A DNA stretch of 64,000 bases from an uncultured Pelagibacteraceae bacterium (lineage in GTDB: Bacteria > Pseudomonadota > Alphaproteobacteria > Pelagibacterales > Pelagibacteraceae), in contig CACBDC010000005.1 in NCBI GenBank assembly GCA_902537845.1, positions 1-64,000 of the forward strand, in the 5' to 3' direction. The position numbers and the translations under genes are program-made. Of the stretch, positions 35,196 to 42,674 are shown one piece after another. The notes below the pieces were generated by a model. It made no database searches. It had not been told where the DNA came from and worked only from the letters and a program-made list of their open reading frames with translations. Numbering within the stretch: the first letter of the stretch is position 1; each line of letters opens with the position of its first letter.

Positions 35196-36208
35196 ATTTC
35201 TTTATTCTTCCAAGTTGATGGCGTTAACTCATTATCTATTTCAATATTTATATTATAATCGAAGGGTCGAGTACCTCTTTCTTTAATATAATCAAAAGTT
35301 TTTTTAATTCCTTCTTGTAAGGAAACTGTAGTTTTATAATTCAAAAGCGATCTAGCCTTATCAGCAGAACATGTTGCGTGTTTAACTTCTTGTGGTCTAT
35401 CTTTTTTGTGTATCGGCTGTAAATTTACTCCTGTAAGATTTGAACAAATTTCTGCAATTTTATTAATTGTTACAAATTCTTCATCAGGGCCAATATTGAT
35501 TATTTGTTTATTTAAATCTTTTTGATCTAACATTGGAATTAAACAACTGAGACAGTCGTCAATATAAGAAAAACACCTAGTTTGATTTCCATCACCATAA
35601 ATTATTGGCGCTTTACCTTGCATCATTCTGTTAATCATAATTGAAACAACATTTCTAAAAGGATCATCATATTTTTGTCTAGGACCAATAATATTATGTG
35701 GTACAGCTATTACATATTCAATATTATTTAGTTCACAAAGATTTTTAAGTACTTCCTCTGAAGCTACTTTTGAAATTGCGTAGGGATCGACAGGTAAAGG
35801 TTTCATATCTTCTCTGAATGGTGTTTTTTGATCTCCATATCTTGCCATTGAGGAACAAAAAATAATTCTTTTTACTTTTTCATTTACAGCTGCAGAAAAA
35901 ATAGAGACTGAAGCTAAATAGTTATTCTTTGTAATTTCAAATGGAGAAAAAACTGAGAGACCCTCGTGAGCAGTTGCGGCACAATGGTATACGACATCGA
36001 CGCCTTTCATTAAAGATTTAATTTTTTCAAAATCACAACAATCTCCTCTATGAAACTCAATGTTGCTCGGTACATTGTCTTGGTATCCTCCCAACATATT
36101 ATCTATCCCTACAACTTTATGACCTAATTCAACTAGTTTTTCTGAAAGATGTGAACCAAGAAAACCAGCAACGCCGGTAACTAAAATTTTTTTACTGCTT
36201 GAGAGCAT
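35192..36208 (-). CDS. NAD-dependent sugar-nucleotide epimerase/dehydratase
   Basis: 338 residues of the extended SDR family. The NAD site is VTGVAGFLGSHL at residues 11-22, the catalytic pair is in DPYAISKVASE (YxxxK), and HNIIGPRQKYDDP and RCFSYIDDC are UDP-glucose 4-epimerase-like features. It probably interconverts UDP-sugars for the surface glycan. The exact substrate is not determinable. It precedes, on the minus strand, nothing closer than apt, and follows a GT2 gene by 30 bp. Confidence 0.85.
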   Translation of the reverse strand: MLSSSKKILVTGVAGFLGSHLSEKLVELGHKVVGIDNMLGGYQDNVPSNIEFHRGDCCDFEKIKSLMKGVDVVYHCAATAHEGLSVFSPFEITKNNYLASVSIFSAAVNEKVKRIIFCSSMARYGDQKTPFREDMKPLPVDPYAISKVASEEVLKNLCELNNIEYVIAVPHNIIGPRQKYDDPFRNVVSIMINRMMQGKAPIIYGDGNQTRCFSYIDDCLSCLIPMLDQKDLNKQIINIGPDEEFVTINKIAEICSNLTGVNLQPIHKKDRPQEVKHATCSADKARSLLNYKTTVSLQEGIKKTFDYIKERGTRPFDYNINIEIDNELTPSTWKNKEI

Positions 36209-36238
36209 ATCAGTTTTATATATAAAATTTAAATTATA

Positions 36239-37090
36239 TCAATTTATTATTATTTTAGGTCTATACCAGGATTTTTTTCCTAGTATTGAATTCATTAGTC
36301 CTGAGAAACGCTGATAATAAATTTTTTTCTCTTTTTTTTTGAAAATTAATGTAAAGAAGATCATTTTATAAAACGAAGAGAAGAGTTTCCCACTTACTTT
36401 GATTAAAGAATTAAAATAACCATAATGCTTTTTATTAAAATAAAAAGTAGACCACATCCAATGCCAGTTCCTTGATAATTCCATTTCGAAATTAATTGAC
36501 TCATTATGAGAACTCCCTCCTAGATGGTGAATAATAAGTTTTTTATCTAAAAAAATTTTCTTGTTATGATTTTTAAGTCTCATACATAAGTCAATCTCCT
36601 CTAAGTAAATAAAAAAATTACTATCAAAAAATCCAATTTCTTTAAATTGATCAAGATTCAAAAACATTGCAAATCCTTTTAATCGATTTACCTGAAAAAC
36701 CTGTTTGCTATCTTTGTTATTCTCCTCGTTGCTAAATTCATCTTGTTTTGCTGGTCCTAAAATTGCAAAATCATTAATTTTTTTTGCAGTAATCAGAAAA
36801 TTTTTAATTGTATTATTTTCAAGAATTGCATCAGGATTTAAAATTAAAGCATATTTACTTTGTGCTTTTGAAAGGCCGAAATTATTTCCTTTAGCATAAC
36901 CAAGATTTTCGCCGGTTAAAAAACATTTTACATTAATATATTTTTTTTCTAATTGATTTTTAAGATCACTATTATTCGAATTCTCAACAACCATTACTTT
37001 ATAAATAGAATCAATAGAGTCTAAACAACGAAATATTTTATCCTCACTTTGAAAAGTATTAATAATTATTGTAATATCGTTATTGGTCAT
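36239..37090 (-). CDS. glycosyltransferase family 2
   Basis: 283 residues with a GT-A fold. IIINTFQSEDKIFRCLDSI starts it, GENLGYAKGNNFGLSKA and ILNPDAIL (DxD-like NPDA) are donor-binding, and FFIYLEEIDLCMRLK is the ED motif of rhamnosyltransferase-like GT2 enzymes. A short hydrophobic/basic C-terminal part (LFSSFYKMIFFTLIFKKK) may bind membrane. Such enzymes often add rhamnose, consistent with the divergent rfb operon 77 bp away. Confidence 0.87.
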   Translation of the reverse strand: MTNNDITIIINTFQSEDKIFRCLDSIDSIYKVMVVENSNNSDLKNQLEKKYINVKCFLTGENLGYAKGNNFGLSKAQSKYALILNPDAILENNTIKNFLITAKKINDFAILGPAKQDEFSNEENNKDSKQVFQVNRLKGFAMFLNLDQFKEIGFFDSNFFIYLEEIDLCMRLKNHNKKIFLDKKLIIHHLGGSSHNESINFEMELSRNWHWMWSTFYFNKKHYGYFNSLIKVSGKLFSSFYKMIFFTLIFKKKEKKIYYQRFSGLMNSILGKKSWYRPKIIIN

Positions 37091-37167
37091 ATTTAAATTA
37101 TTGATTTAAGCAACTATCTATCTTAATACATTATATGAAAATGAATGTCTCTCAAATCTGAACATTA

Positions 37168-38190
37168 ATGAAAAAAATTATTGTTACTGGCGGAAACGGC
37201 TTTATTGGAAGTAATTTGGTAAGTTTTCTTCTCAAAAAAAAATTCTTTGTTATTAGCATTGATAATAATAAATATTCTAAAAACTCCTTCTTATTAAAAA
37301 AATCTAATAAAAAATATTATAGATTTCTTAAAATTGATATTAATAGTAAAAAGATTTTTGATGTTTTATCGACCCATAAACCGGTAGCAATTTTTAATCT
37401 TGCTGCTGAAACACACGTAGATAGATCTATAGACATGCCGACCGATTTCATTAACTCAAATATTTTAGGAACATTCAATATATTAGAACAAATAAGAAAA
37501 TATAAAAAAAGATTTAATAAAAAAATTAAACTTGTTCATGTGTCTACAGATGAAGTTTTTGGTGATTTAAGAGGCAATAACAGAGCGAATGAAACAAGTC
37601 CTTATAAGCCAAGTTCTCCTTACTCAGCGAGTAAAGCAAGTGCGGACCATATTATAAAATCTTATTGTCGAACATATAAGATCGACGCTGTTATATCTAA
37701 TTGTTGCAACAATTATGGACCTGGTCAATTTCCTGAAAAATTAATTCCAACTTTAATTTTCAATATTTTAAACAATTCTCCATTACCAATTTATGGAAAA
37801 GGAAAAAATTCAAGAGAATGGATACATGTGGAAGACCATTGTAGAGGGTTATTTTTAATTTTTAAAAAGGGTAAAAATGGTGAAAGTTATAATATCGGAA
37901 CAGGTCTTAATATTAATAATCTTAATTTGACCAAAGTTTTATTAAAAATTGCAAATAAAAAAATTAAAATTGGTAAAAAAGTAAAAGTAAAGTTTGTTAA
38001 AGATAGACCGGGACATGATTATAGATATGCAATTAATAGTAATAAGATTAAAAACGAACTTAAATGGAAACCTATTAAAAGGTTTGCTGACGGTTTAGAA
38101 GAAACTTTTGAATGGTATTTACTAAATTATAAATTTTTCAATTTTTTTTCTAAGAAAAAATTTTTTAAAAGATTGGGCTTAAGTAAATGA
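37168..38190 (+). CDS. rfbB: dTDP-glucose 4,6-dehydratase
   Basis: 340 residues. VTGGNGFIGSNLV (NAD site), LAAETHVDRSID, STDEVFGDL, SPYSASKASADH (YxxxK), NCCNNYGPGQFPEKLIP and GKGKNSREWIHVEDH are the full set of RfbB motifs. It makes dTDP-4-keto-6-deoxyglucose. It is first of a four-gene rfbB-A-D-C operon with overlaps of a few bases. An extra basic C-terminal stretch (FFSKKKFFKRLG) goes past the usual end. Confidence 0.93.
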   Translation: MKKIIVTGGNGFIGSNLVSFLLKKKFFVISIDNNKYSKNSFLLKKSNKKYYRFLKIDINSKKIFDVLSTHKPVAIFNLAAETHVDRSIDMPTDFINSNILGTFNILEQIRKYKKRFNKKIKLVHVSTDEVFGDLRGNNRANETSPYKPSSPYSASKASADHIIKSYCRTYKIDAVISNCCNNYGPGQFPEKLIPTLIFNILNNSPLPIYGKGKNSREWIHVEDHCRGLFLIFKKGKNGESYNIGTGLNINNLNLTKVLLKIANKKIKIGKKVKVKFVKDRPGHDYRYAINSNKIKNELKWKPIKRFADGLEETFEWYLLNYKFFNFFSKKKFFKRLGLSK

Positions 38191-39056
38191 TTAAAAAAGG
38201 AATAATACTTGCTGGAGGATATGGAACAAGAATGAGCCCCCTTACAAAGGCAGTGAATAAACAACTTCTTCCAGTTTATGATAAACCTCTTATTTATTAT
38301 CCGTTATCAGTTTTGATGCTTGCAGGAATAAAAAATATTTTAATAATTGTGAATAAAGGCCAACTTAGACAATTTAGAAATTTGCTACAAGATGGATCTA
38401 GGCTTGGAATAAAAATAACTTACGCAGAACAGTCAAAGCCTAGAGGCCTACCGGATGCTTTTGTGTTAGGAGAAAAATTTATTGGAAAGGATAACGTTGC
38501 TTTAATACTCGGTGATAATTTTTTTTATGGCCAAAGTTTAACAAAAAAGTTAAAAAGCTGTTTATCTTTAAAATTTGGTTGTAAAATCTTAGTTCATCCA
38601 GTTAGTAAACCAGAACTATATGGTGTTGCAATTACAGATAAGAAAAATAAGATATTATCAATAAAAGAAAAGCCTAAAAATTCAAAATCAAATCTTGCTA
38701 TTACTGGTCTTTATTTTTTTGATAATAAGGTAGTAAATTATAGTAAAACGCTAAGACCCTCTAAAAGAGATGAATTAGAAATAGTTGATTTGTTAAATAT
38801 TTATAAAAGAAAAAAAAAACTTAGTGCTGAATATTTGGGTCGTGGTGGCGCATGGTTAGATACTGGATCCTTGGATGATTATTATAATACATCTATATTT
38901 GTATCAACTTTAGAAAATCGACAAGGTTTTAAAATTGCATGTTTAGAGGAAATAGCTTTTAAAAATAGTTGGATAAATAAAAAAGATATCAAAGCAGCTA
39001 TAAGTTTTTATGGAAATTGTGTTTATTCAAATTATCTAAAAAAATTAATAAAATAA
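38187..39056 (+). CDS. rfbA: glucose-1-phosphate thymidylyltransferase
   Basis: 289 residues, standard length. LAGGYGTRMSPLTKAVNKQLLP is the nucleotide loop with activating residues, followed by YAEQSKPRGLPDAF, LGDNFFYG (metal Asp) and GGAWLDTGSLDDY. It forms dTDP-glucose from dTTP and glucose-1-phosphate. The ATG overlaps the rfbB stop by 4 bp. Confidence 0.94.
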   Translation: MIKKGIILAGGYGTRMSPLTKAVNKQLLPVYDKPLIYYPLSVLMLAGIKNILIIVNKGQLRQFRNLLQDGSRLGIKITYAEQSKPRGLPDAFVLGEKFIGKDNVALILGDNFFYGQSLTKKLKSCLSLKFGCKILVHPVSKPELYGVAITDKKNKILSIKEKPKNSKSNLAITGLYFFDNKVVNYSKTLRPSKRDELEIVDLLNIYKRKKKLSAEYLGRGGAWLDTGSLDDYYNTSIFVSTLENRQGFKIACLEEIAFKNSWINKKDIKAAISFYGNCVYSNYLKKLIK

Positions 39057-39057
39057 A

Positions 39058-39759
39058 ATGTTAAATAAAATAATTGTTACTGGTGGTGACGGAAGATTTG
39101 CTAAAGAATTAAAGAAATTTAAGAGTAAATATAAATTTTTTTTCAGAGGAAAAAAACAATTAAATATTTTATCCAGTAAATCAATTGAAAATAATTTAAA
39201 AATTTTTAGACCTCACGCAGTTCTTCATTTAGCTTCATTGTCTAGACCGATGTCTTTACATGAAAAAGATATTGGTAAGAGTATAGATATAAATGTTATT
39301 GGAACTGCAAACCTTGTGAAAGCGTGTAATAAAAAAAGGATAAAGATAATATATTTATCGACGAGTTACTTGTATCCCGGTAAGAAAGGAAATTATAAAG
39401 AGTCTGATCCTTTATTACCTTGGAATAATTACGGTTGGTCAAAACTTGGCGCGGAGTCAGTCGTTCAAATGTATAAGAACTCATTAATTATCAGAGCATG
39501 TATGACAGAAAAACCTTTTGTTCATAAAAAAGCTTTTACAAATGTAAAATGTAATTTTATTTTTCATGATGATTTTATAAAGATTTTACTAAAAGTTTTA
39601 AGATTTAAAGGAGTACTAAATATAGGAGGAAAATCTCAAACTATTTTTCAATTTGCAAGAAAATATAAAAAAAATGTAAAGAAAAAAAAATCAAAAGGTG
39701 AATTGCCACCAAATATTTACATGAGTCTGGGTAAATTGAGTAGATTAATAAGAAAATGA
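39058..39759 (+). CDS. rfbD: short RfbD-like dTDP-4-dehydrorhamnose reductase
   Basis: 233 residues, about 50-60 shorter than ordinary RfbD. VTGGDGRFAKELKKF is the NAD(P) site, LHLASLSRPMSLHEKDI and IYLSTSYLYPGKKG follow the family, and NNYGWSKLGAE gives the YxxxK catalytic pair. The substrate-binding C-terminal lobe is reduced. Its position between rfbA and rfbC, and the order, make rhamnose synthesis the best guess; a reductase for another 6-deoxy sugar is possible. Confidence 0.75.
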   Translation: MLNKIIVTGGDGRFAKELKKFKSKYKFFFRGKKQLNILSSKSIENNLKIFRPHAVLHLASLSRPMSLHEKDIGKSIDINVIGTANLVKACNKKRIKIIYLSTSYLYPGKKGNYKESDPLLPWNNYGWSKLGAESVVQMYKNSLIIRACMTEKPFVHKKAFTNVKCNFIFHDDFIKILLKVLRFKGVLNIGGKSQTIFQFARKYKKNVKKKKSKGELPPNIYMSLGKLSRLIRK

Positions 39760-40289
39760 AGATAATTAAAACTAAAATTAAAGATTTACTCATCATTAAG
39801 CAAAAAAATAATTTTGATAAAAGAGGAAATTTAAGAGAAACTTTTAATGATAAGATACTTAAAAAAAAATTTATATTTGAATATTGTACATCGTCTAAAG
39901 CTAACTCCTTACGTGGATTTCATTTTCAACACAAATTTCAACAAGCAAAATATATTAATGTTTTAAAGGGAAAGATAATGGATTGTGTTATTGATTTAAG
40001 AAAGAATTCAAAAACATTTGGTAAAATATTTAAGATAATTCTCTCAGATAAAAATTGTCTAAGTTTATATGTGCCAAAAGGATTCGCTCACGCATATTAT
40101 AGTTATGAAAAATTAAATATAGTTTATTATAAATTAACAAATTATTATAAACCTCAATACGAAAGTGGTATCAATTTATTAGATAAAAAAATTAAAATTA
40201 AATGGCCTAAAAGGAATTTTAAAATTTCAAAAAAAGATAATGGGCTTCCTTCTTTTGAGGAGTTTTGTAAAAATTATAAATTTTTGTAA
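39756..40289 (+). CDS. rfbC: dTDP-4-dehydrorhamnose 3,5-epimerase
   Basis: 177 residues, cupin fold. FDKRGNLRETF, SLRGFHFQ (catalytic His), VIDLRKNSKTFGK, YVPKGFAHAYY and the late YYKLTNYYKPQYE (catalytic Tyr region, then ESGI) are RfbC hallmarks. It follows rfbD with 4 bp overlap and is last in the operon. It is convergent with the DUF4422 gene, overlapping it by 16 bp. Confidence 0.92.
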   Translation: MKIIKTKIKDLLIIKQKNNFDKRGNLRETFNDKILKKKFIFEYCTSSKANSLRGFHFQHKFQQAKYINVLKGKIMDCVIDLRKNSKTFGKIFKIILSDKNCLSLYVPKGFAHAYYSYEKLNIVYYKLTNYYKPQYESGINLLDKKIKIKWPKRNFKISKKDNGLPSFEEFCKNYKFL

Positions 40290-41095
40290 TCTGATAAGTC
40301 TTTTCCAAGAATAGGAATCTCTTTAACTCTAAAATTTTTATTAAACCAATAGGACATAAATCTTTCTGCAAGAAAACCGTAAATTCTCTGTTGACCATAT
40401 TCTGAGGTATCATTAAAACCAAAAAGACTTTCACATTTTTTTAACCAAGGAAAAATTGTCTCATAATATTTTTTTAGCAAGTTTGACTTACAAATAAACA
40501 TATTGTGAGGATTAAATGCATTATTATTTTCCATATAATTTTTAAAGTCCTCTTGATGATTTTTTTCAAGAAGATTTATAGCTTTAGACAAATTTCCTTT
40601 ACCATGGAATAAATCAAAATGTAATCTCAAATTTCTTTTTTTTTTATTAATAAATAAATTTGGTTCTTTTAAAAATGAAAAAAAATGATTTTTAAAAATT
40701 TTTGAAATTTTATAATTCTCTACTGAAAATTTTTCGCCTAATATACATTCATATTTCATATCTTCATTGTTGATTTCTTTAACTATTAATGTTTGAAAAC
40801 TTTGAAAATTAATATTTTGATCATAAATTTTATTTTTAATGAAAAATTTTCTGTACTGACAAAATCCTACCCAATCTGTTTTAATTTTATCTAAATAATT
40901 TTTCCACAACCAATAATGAAATGTATATTCTCCATAAAAAGGGTTTTTTTCTGAAATATTTTGATGACTTTTATCTGTAAAACATTGATTACTAAATTTT
41001 TTTTCTCCAAGACCAACCGGTATGTAAGATAATTTTTTAATAACTTCCTCGTGATCAGGATCTAATGTTAAGCAGAATATTGAAATATTTGACAT
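40274..41095 (-). CDS. DUF4422-type putative glycosyltransferase
   Basis: 273 residues. IPVGLGEKKF, NISEKNPFYGEYTFHYWLWKN and WVGFCQYRKFF reproduce the order seen in DUF4422 capsule proteins, which look like retaining GT-A enzymes (NISEKN, Y-R-R/K-F). A late HNMFICKSNLLKKYYETIFPWL segment fits the family. It has no signal peptide. It begins only 6 nt after the CCA end of the tRNA on the same strand, with a leader of six A residues and no ribosome-binding site. Confidence 0.72.
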   Translation of the reverse strand: MSNISIFCLTLDPDHEEVIKKLSYIPVGLGEKKFSNQCFTDKSHQNISEKNPFYGEYTFHYWLWKNYLDKIKTDWVGFCQYRKFFIKNKIYDQNINFQSFQTLIVKEINNEDMKYECILGEKFSVENYKISKIFKNHFFSFLKEPNLFINKKKRNLRLHFDLFHGKGNLSKAINLLEKNHQEDFKNYMENNNAFNPHNMFICKSNLLKKYYETIFPWLKKCESLFGFNDTSEYGQQRIYGFLAERFMSYWFNKNFRVKEIPILGKDLSDYKNL

Positions 41096-41101
41096 TTTTT
41101 T

Positions 41102-41178
41102 TGGTAGCGAGGGGCGGATTCGAACCGCCGACCCCAGGCTTATGAGTCCTGTGCTCTAACCAACTGAGCTACCTCGCC
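41102..41178 (-). tRNA. tRNA with CAT anticodon, elongator Met (tRNA-Ile2 not excluded)
   Basis: 77 nt on the minus strand with CCA encoded. Acceptor GGCGAGG pairs with CCTCGCT (G1-U72 wobble), then A73. The D arm is GCTC-AGTTGGTTA-GAGC, the anticodon loop CTCATAA, and the T arm GGCGG-TTCGAAT-CCGCC. The anticodon stem CAGGA/GCCTG has an A-G mismatch next to the loop. It is not initiator tRNA (no C1-A72 mismatch and no GGG/CCC anticodon stem). A CAU tRNA could also be the lysidine-modified Ile2 form. It is nested between FkbM and DUF4422 genes with 6-nt gaps on each side. Confidence 0.93.
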
Positions 41179-41184
41179 TCTTTA

Positions 41185-42063
41185 TTAATTAAAGATTAAT
41201 ATATCTGTATAATTATTGTTTACAATATATTCATCTTTTAAATTTTCTAATTCCTGTACAGAAAAATTTTTTTTACGTTCATTTTTTTTTAAATCGTAGA
41301 AATATTTATAATTTCTAATTAAATGTGACATTTTTTTAATCCATTTTGCATTAAATAACGAGGGCATGAATTCTGTAATTATAGGAATTTTTTTTAATAT
41401 TGTTTTTCTTGCTCCTAAAAAGATCTCGGGTTCGTGGCCTTGAGCATACATAAAAATAAGAGAGTTGCCCTTATTATAACTTTTTGTATATTGATCTAGT
41501 TGATAGCAGCTAATTTCATGCGCGTTCTTCTCTTTTTTATTCAATATTCTACAATCACCTGAATTTACTCCAAATTGTTTTATAAATAATTTTTTTTTTT
41601 TATCGCTCAAAGCAATATTATGAGTACTAATTTTATCCTCAAGAGAATTTAAAAAAATATTCGTTGTTAAAAGTTTAAAATTTATAGGGAAAGGTTCAAA
41701 CGCAATTGCTTGATTGAAAAGTTTACTTTTCACTGCTGGAATACAGGTTGAGCCTACATGGGCTCCAATATTAATTAAGTTAGAAATTGATCTTTTTTTT
41801 TTAAGTAGTTTACAAGCCTTCTTTAAAACGTGAAAATTCCATGAATTATTTATGTACAAATATTTTGCAATATCATCTCCTGATTTCAACAGGTATTTTA
41901 TTTCACTATTGTTTGATAATAAATATTGTCTGTCAAATTGATTTTTATACTGCGCAGAATTTATTGATTGTATAAATCTTTTATTTTTTATTTTTGAAAA
42001 TAAAGATAAGGTCTTATAAACCACCGATTCAAAAACTCTAAAAATTCTTTTATTAAAAAACAT
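41185..42063 (-). CDS. FkbM-family SAM-dependent methyltransferase
   Basis: 292 residues. The SAM site is LINIGAHVGSTCIPAVKS at about residues 95-112. AIAFEPFPINFKLL and the N-I-A-L-S-D block (HNIALSDKKK) are FkbM features, and LIFMYAQGHEPEIFLGA is the matching motif of the C-terminal half. FkbM enzymes usually O-methylate sugars or polyketides. It starts 3 bp after the VTC-domain stop, so it belongs to the same operon as VTC, CotH-like and DUF4956. Confidence 0.82.
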   Translation of the reverse strand: MFFNKRIFRVFESVVYKTLSLFSKIKNKRFIQSINSAQYKNQFDRQYLLSNNSEIKYLLKSGDDIAKYLYINNSWNFHVLKKACKLLKKKRSISNLINIGAHVGSTCIPAVKSKLFNQAIAFEPFPINFKLLTTNIFLNSLEDKISTHNIALSDKKKKLFIKQFGVNSGDCRILNKKEKNAHEISCYQLDQYTKSYNKGNSLIFMYAQGHEPEIFLGARKTILKKIPIITEFMPSLFNAKWIKKMSHLIRNYKYFYDLKKNERKKNFSVQELENLKDEYIVNNNYTDILIFN

Positions 42064-42066
42064 AAA

Positions 42067-42660
42067 TTATAAATGGTATAATTTTTCCATGCCAAAACAA
42101 TATTTTGAAAATCTTATTCTTTGGATTGGGAAATCTTTTATTAATTCATCGACATCTTTATTAATTGATGTTTTTAATTCAGCGATTACTCTATCATCAT
42201 AAATTTGAAAATTAGTTTTGTAATCTCTATATTGTATGTTGGTATCAACAGAAACTCTTACGTCTTTAACTTTGAAATATTCTCTTAAATATTTCACATA
42301 AATTTTTGGTAAACATAAGCCATATTGCTCATCAAAAATCCCAACTTTTTTTATTTCTTCAAAAGCTTTTTTGTCTATAATTTTTCTAGTTTTATATCTA
42401 CCCTCTACTGATGAATTTTTTATTTCATAATAATATTTATGATCATCACTTGACGGATAATTTCTTATTCTAATTTTTTTCCTTGGTACCATACCTTCAA
42501 TTGAGTCATTATATGTTTGAAGATTTTGATTATCAAAATACAAACTTTCTATTATCCTGGGTTTGTGAAGCGTTTTACAAGAATGAGTATTTAAAAAATG
42601 TTTAAAATCAATTAAATTTTCATTTTTTATATAAAGTTTATCCTCGATTCTAAAACTCAA
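42067..42660 (-). CDS. VTC-domain (polyphosphate polymerase-like, tunnel metalloenzyme) protein
   Basis: 197 residues. It begins with FRIEDKLYI (acidic/basic first strand, Glu6, Lys8), then RKKIRIRNYP, YYYEIKNSSVEGRYKTRK (Glu79, Lys81, Arg88, Lys90), IAELKTS (Glu161, Lys163) and the terminal RFSKYCFGME. The alternating charged strands and final S-K-Y signature are those of the VTC catalytic tunnel domain, which in yeast polymerises ATP phosphate into polyphosphate. Here it is a soluble stand-alone domain between CotH-like and FkbM genes. Enzymatic activity is inference. Confidence 0.82.
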   Translation of the reverse strand: MSFRIEDKLYIKNENLIDFKHFLNTHSCKTLHKPRIIESLYFDNQNLQTYNDSIEGMVPRKKIRIRNYPSSDDHKYYYEIKNSSVEGRYKTRKIIDKKAFEEIKKVGIFDEQYGLCLPKIYVKYLREYFKVKDVRVSVDTNIQYRDYKTNFQIYDDRVIAELKTSINKDVDELIKDFPIQRIRFSKYCFGMEKLYHL

Positions 42661-42674
42661 GATTGCTCCTAATA

